From assembly GCF_040412425.1 (NCBI RefSeq), contig NC_089783.1, forward strand, positions 44,872,625 through 44,936,624: 64,000 nucleotides of DNA, read 5' to 3'. Positions 58,859 to 64,000 of the stretch are shown in pieces. A program made the translations under genes and the position numbers. The first letter of the stretch is position 1. Each line of letters begins with the position of its first letter. The notes under the pieces were generated by a model. It saw only the letters and a list, made by a program, of their open reading frames with translations, did not search any database and was not told the DNA's origin. This stretch comes from Macrobrachium rosenbergii. Taxonomy: Eukaryota; Arthropoda; Malacostraca; Decapoda; Palaemonidae.

Positions 58859-61129
58859 ACTGATATAAATCCGAGGTAAATGTACCCTGCTCATTAGTGA
58901 AACCTGTGTTAAGCCAGAACTGTGGTCAGCACTAAAGCTACCTCAGGCATAAGAAAATGATGCTTTGGAATGACAAAATTCCGAATCCTAATATGCTAAA
59001 AAAGTGGCAGTGTATCCTTTCCTTTAGAGGTTTTAGTGAATGAAATCAAAAGGTCGATAATTACATAAAATACAAAATTAATATCTTCTCCAAACTTCAT
59101 GAGTCGATGGACTCTACATTAGTGCTGTATTTAGGCTATGTTAAAATCAACTCGATTTCTTGCTGCGATTTTTGGTTCAAAGACAAAGCATTCTTGATGA
59201 AATTTTTTTGGCTTTGCAATAACTGGAAATGATTTATTTCTCTGAAAGTTTTTCCAGATTGTCATCACAACAGAAAATGGGTACCTGCAACAGGGTATGA
59301 AGAGCTGTTTCATTACTACTGATATTAATTTCAACTTTCACGTTTAACTTTTTACAACGATCGTACTTTACTACTAAGGACAATCGCATACCCTAATGAT
59401 TACTGCAACCTGTAATTCGCTCATTTTACTGTATACATATTTATTTTGAAAAATCTTGTCAATTGGGTTTTCATCCTTGTGACTAAATGAATCAATGCAA
59501 TTTTGTAACATTGTTTTATCATATTCCTATATATCCTAAAATTTCAAGAATGCTTTTATGAAAAGTCAAATATTCAGTACACAAAATGAGTTTCAAGCTA
59601 AATCTAACTGGCATAGCCAACTCTATTATTATAATATATTTAAAAGCTAATTTAGTGTCTCATCAATAAAGTGATTCATGTATCTTTTACAGTAATTTCG
59701 TCACATATTGAAGGACATTTTCCCTCCTTTTTATTATCAGCATAAAACTTTGCCTATTGCTTGCTTTGTAAAACACAATAGATATGCTATGTATTTCATT
59801 TTTCTTCTGTTGAGAGTATTGTCACATTCTATTCTGAAAACTTAAATAAATGGTTCTGCAGTCTGCTCAATTGCCGAATCATTTGGATGAAAACTTTTAA
59901 CAAAAATTGTTCCACATGTGATACAATACGAAACTGAAAAAAAGCTATGATAAAAACAGTGTGTGAAAATAAATGATTACTGAAAAATGAGAGAAGGAGC
60001 ACATACTGTAATGCCTTTTTCATTAAATAGCCCAGTGAATCGTAACATATATAAAGTGGATAAGATTCAGCCGCCAAAGAGGCATCTAAGAAACTGCTTC
60101 CGAAATAAATGAATAAATATTTAAAAAAATAAAAAACTAATGGCTTTGTAACATTTCCACTACTCCGATTTCTCCATTCCACGCAAGGAGGGATGAGTGG
60201 AAACTCGCCTTAAAAAAAAAAAAAAAAAAAAAAAAAAGGTAATTTAGTTAGCTGTTTGCTCTGTCTGATGATGAGTTGAAACATACATTTTTAATGTCTG
60301 ATTGTTCAAAGCGATGGTTACAGCCCCTGAGATTTTACATATTTCATTCACTTTGCCTTTCTTCCTCATTTTCTTCCGTCTCCTCTTCTTCTTCTCCCTC
60401 CCTCCTTTACGTGGGGAGGCATGATAAAAATCTTCATTTTTTCTTGAATATTAGTGCGTATTTCTTTGAATGTCTTGCTTGGCTTGCCTGCAAGATCAAG
60501 TTGTGCTTTTGCTTTCCACGAATTCGCTTCGCGAATGAGACGTGCGATGAAAATTTGTTTTAGGTGCAAGCTGAGTTTGTATTAAATGGACTAATAATCT
60601 GACATTATTAAAAGCAGATCACTCAGACTTTTCAGAGCAGTCTGATAGCAGAGTCCGTGCTTCTGACGATTCACAGAGTACTTAGCAGGACAACGGAATA
60701 AGATTTTCATAAACATTCATCTAAAAATACTTAAGTAACGGATAAGGAACATAATTATAAAAACGACTTTATAAAGATGATTACAAAAATAAAATTTATA
60801 TATGCAAAAACTGTTCGGCAATAATTCGCTCCAGTGCAACCAACAGAACTAGATCAGCATCAGAGGAGTCAGCAGTTCCAGCAACAAGCTGATTATGCAG
60901 CAAGTTGGAGAATCTCAGTAAGACAGTCGTTAGAACTAGCCATCATCTATACAATGTAAAAACAGGCAAAAATGAGAGAACCACTCTTTATAAAAACCAT
61001 ACATACGAGACTTTACATTCTGAACACAAAGTAATCGCTTCATTTTTCACCAGAACTAGACCACACTTTATTAAAAATGATTTCATGCGGAAACAGAGCA
61101 TCATTTTTATTGAGAAGCTCATTTACAAC

Positions 61130-61131
<2 letters not shown>
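58859..61131. other. No gene recognised; poly(A) at 60212-60237
   Basis: 2.3 kb of AT-rich DNA. Open frames at 59829-60182 (minus) and 60276-60563 (plus) lack motifs and codon bias. Confidence 0.45.
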
Positions 61132-62298
<1,167 letters not shown>

Positions 62299-62374
62299 AA
62301 AAATAAATAAGTAAATAAATAAATAAAGAAATATGTAAATAAATAAAATAAATAAATAAATAAATAAATAAATA
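62299..62374. repeat. (AAAT)n microsatellite
   Basis: Imperfect AAAT/AAGT tetranucleotide repeat over about 75 bp. Confidence 0.9.
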
Positions 62375-62627
62375 AGGAAAATAAGAGGTGCGCAGATTAA
62401 CATAGTAAGGGGACAATACTTTTTCTAGCTCTTGATCTTGACCCCACGCCGCCCAGCGTGCGCCACATCTCAAGTTTAGCCATTTGCTGGTCTTTAGCTT
62501 GAACTCCATCAAGACCGTATGAAAGTAATCGCTGAAATGGCAAGTTAATTATTTAAAGACTTATTTGCGTACTTTATATATTTATTACTAAACTATCCCA
62601 ATGTCAGAGAGTTTTACAAGAGTCAGC

Positions 62628-62935
62628 AGTTTGATCTTGCGAGTGATTCCAATTCAAAACTATTTTTCCAGTTTGATCTTGCGAGTGATTCCAATGTTTT
62701 TTCAGAGTTTGATCTTGTTTTCCAATTCAAGCTTGCTATTTTTTTTTCAGCAGTTTGATCTTGCGAGTGATTCCAATTCAAGCTTGCATTTTTTTTTTCA
62801 GCAGTTTGATCTTGCGAGTGATTCCAATTCAAGCTTTTTTTTTTCAGCAGTTTGATCTTTGATTCCAATTCAGTTTGCAGTTTGATCTTGCGAGTGATTC
62901 CAATTCAAGCTTGCTATTTTTTTTTGAAGTTGTGG
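62628..62935 (+). repeat. Seven-unit minisatellite with polypyrimidine-CAG
   Basis: Units of 30-52 bp: CAGTTTGATCTTGCGAGTGA, TTCCAATTCAAGCTTGC, then a T run ending in CAG. Unit length varies by deletion of the middle and by the T-run length. Phe/Ser frames here are artefacts. Confidence 0.9.
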
Positions 62936-63565
62936 GGGAAAGTGGTGGGGGGTGGCATTAGGTCTTGTCAGATGGCATGGTGTAGTGCAAGAGCTGTTGG
63001 TGATGAACAAGATCACAATCAACTGGAGGATTTTATCGTTCGCTGAAACACTTGTTAAATTAAGTTGAGCCATCTTTTCCTGCGACTGATTCTCCTTTAA
63101 TATTAATATCAATGAAGTTTGACGCTTTGGATACCTTGAGATTTACAGCGCTTCTTTTCATTCCATAAACGATGCCCTGATCAAGTATAGAACAACTTTT
63201 CATGTTTAAAATCAGACGGTTTTATTTTTATTCTCTTTTCTCTTGAGCATTGTAGGCTATCGCGAATTCCTCAGTGACCTTCGAGCATAAGTGACGATTT
63301 CGAGGGCATATTATGATAACACAAGTCTAAAAATTCCGAAAGGGAAAGGAGCTTATTCGAAACTCAAGAGACTAATAAAAACTTTCTCTATGGCTGCCTC
63401 ATCATCCCTTCAAATTATCTCTTTATAATTTGAGGCTATCAACTTCCATCAACTGCTTCGTATATCATTAAGAATTTCTCGGGATGATGGAGATGAGACC
63501 GGGACGACAACATATGCACCAAATAATGGCGGTTGCTAATTCACCCTCTTGATAATGAATCAAAT
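62936..63565. other. No gene recognised
   Basis: No coding sequence or recognisable repeat. Confidence 0.4.
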
Positions 63566-63885
63566 TGGAATTGTAATATAAAATTTAGGCCAAAGGCCGA
63601 GGGCTGGAACCTATGAGGTCATTCAGCGCAGGAAGGGAAATTAAGAGTAAAGAAGGTTTTAAAGGTGTAACAGGAGGAAGACCCCGCAGTTGCGCTACGG
63701 AACAATTGTTAGGAGAGGGTGGAAAGTAAGATGGAAGAGAGATAATATGAGCTGAGGTACTTTAAAAGGAATGGAGGGGGTTGCAGCCAGGGACCGCAGG
63801 AACGCTGCAAGGAACCTTAAGTTACGCCTACAGTGCAATGCATGAGGTGCACTGACGGCATCACCCTCCCTGCGGGGGATAATGA
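63566..63885 (+). repeat. R1 repeat, near full length
   Basis: Begins AATTGGAATTGTAATATAAA before ATTTAGGCCAAAGGCC and ends near GGCATCACCCTCCCTGCGGG. Confidence 0.9.
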
Positions 63886-64000
63886 ACCAAAGGACGTACT
63901 CCCCTTCTACAGCATTTGCTTCTTTTGAGAAATTACATTACTTTACAACGTAAAATAATTATCAACCTTAAATTGATTATATCAGCGTAAACTATCAATA

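Noticed and set aside
60276..60563. 95-codon frame as a secreted or membrane protein gene
   Set aside because: Composition follows a TC-rich stretch. There is no motif, no codon bias and no supporting exon structure.

Overview
The window looks like transposon-rich intergenic DNA from an invertebrate nuclear genome, most likely a decapod crustacean. The grounds are very long (CT)n/(GA)n, (AAT)n and (TA)n microsatellites, decayed DIRS-like, Ty3/gypsy, CR1/RTE-like LINE and Mutator-like elements, several unrelated tRNA-derived SINE heads, and a roughly 320-bp dispersed repeat (called R1 here) that I associate from memory with decapod genomic DNA. That last point is recall, not a search. No bacterial-style operons, rRNA, functional tRNA genes or CRISPR arrays are visible, and no conventional multi-exon host gene could be supported.

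Layout. 1-12.7 kb: AT-rich non-coding DNA with a short TIR element (2355-2697), a possible two-exon non-coding transcript (2776-4142), SINE pieces, a fragment of a DIRS-like gag (4207-4745, minus), a duplicated microsatellite-core cassette (5162-6327), a 2.6-kb field of degenerate minisatellites (6880-9465) and a fold-back structure (12292-12605). 12.7-24.0 kb: a nested transposon complex. Gypsy copy A (plus strand, 3'-truncated) is followed by a Mutator-like transposase pseudogene that is split by a complete-length gypsy element B (minus strand, both LTRs, primer-binding site, polypurine tract, 4-bp target duplication). Removing element B puts the transposase reading frame back in register. 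24-30.7 kb: decayed LINE traces and unassigned DNA. 30.7-33.5 kb: the gag and start of RT of a DIRS-like retrotransposon, ending in the same terminal sequence as the 4.2-kb fragment. 33.5-42.3 kb: small tandem duplications, an R1-into-R1 insertion with a 14-bp target duplication, and a 762-bp TIR element.

The one convincing intact coding sequence is 43431-44189 (plus): a GC-rich, single-exon 252-codon ORF encoding two tandem retropepsin-like aspartic-protease domains, each with a DTGA motif. It lies between two large, independently diverged palindromes, each centred on (TA)n, giving the order a'-(TA)n-a-ORF-b-(TA)n-b'. The right arm b' carries an inverted, diverged copy of the ORF's 3' end and 3'UTR. 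This is the most unusual object in the window.

46.3-64 kb: more SINE/LINE/R1/R2 dispersed repeats, large CT/GA tracts in alternating orientation, several minisatellites (57.1 kb with a TGACGT core; 62.6 kb with polypyrimidine-CAG units) and long AT-rich stretches with no recognisable gene. All family assignments are from reading motifs by eye; none has been confirmed by a database search.
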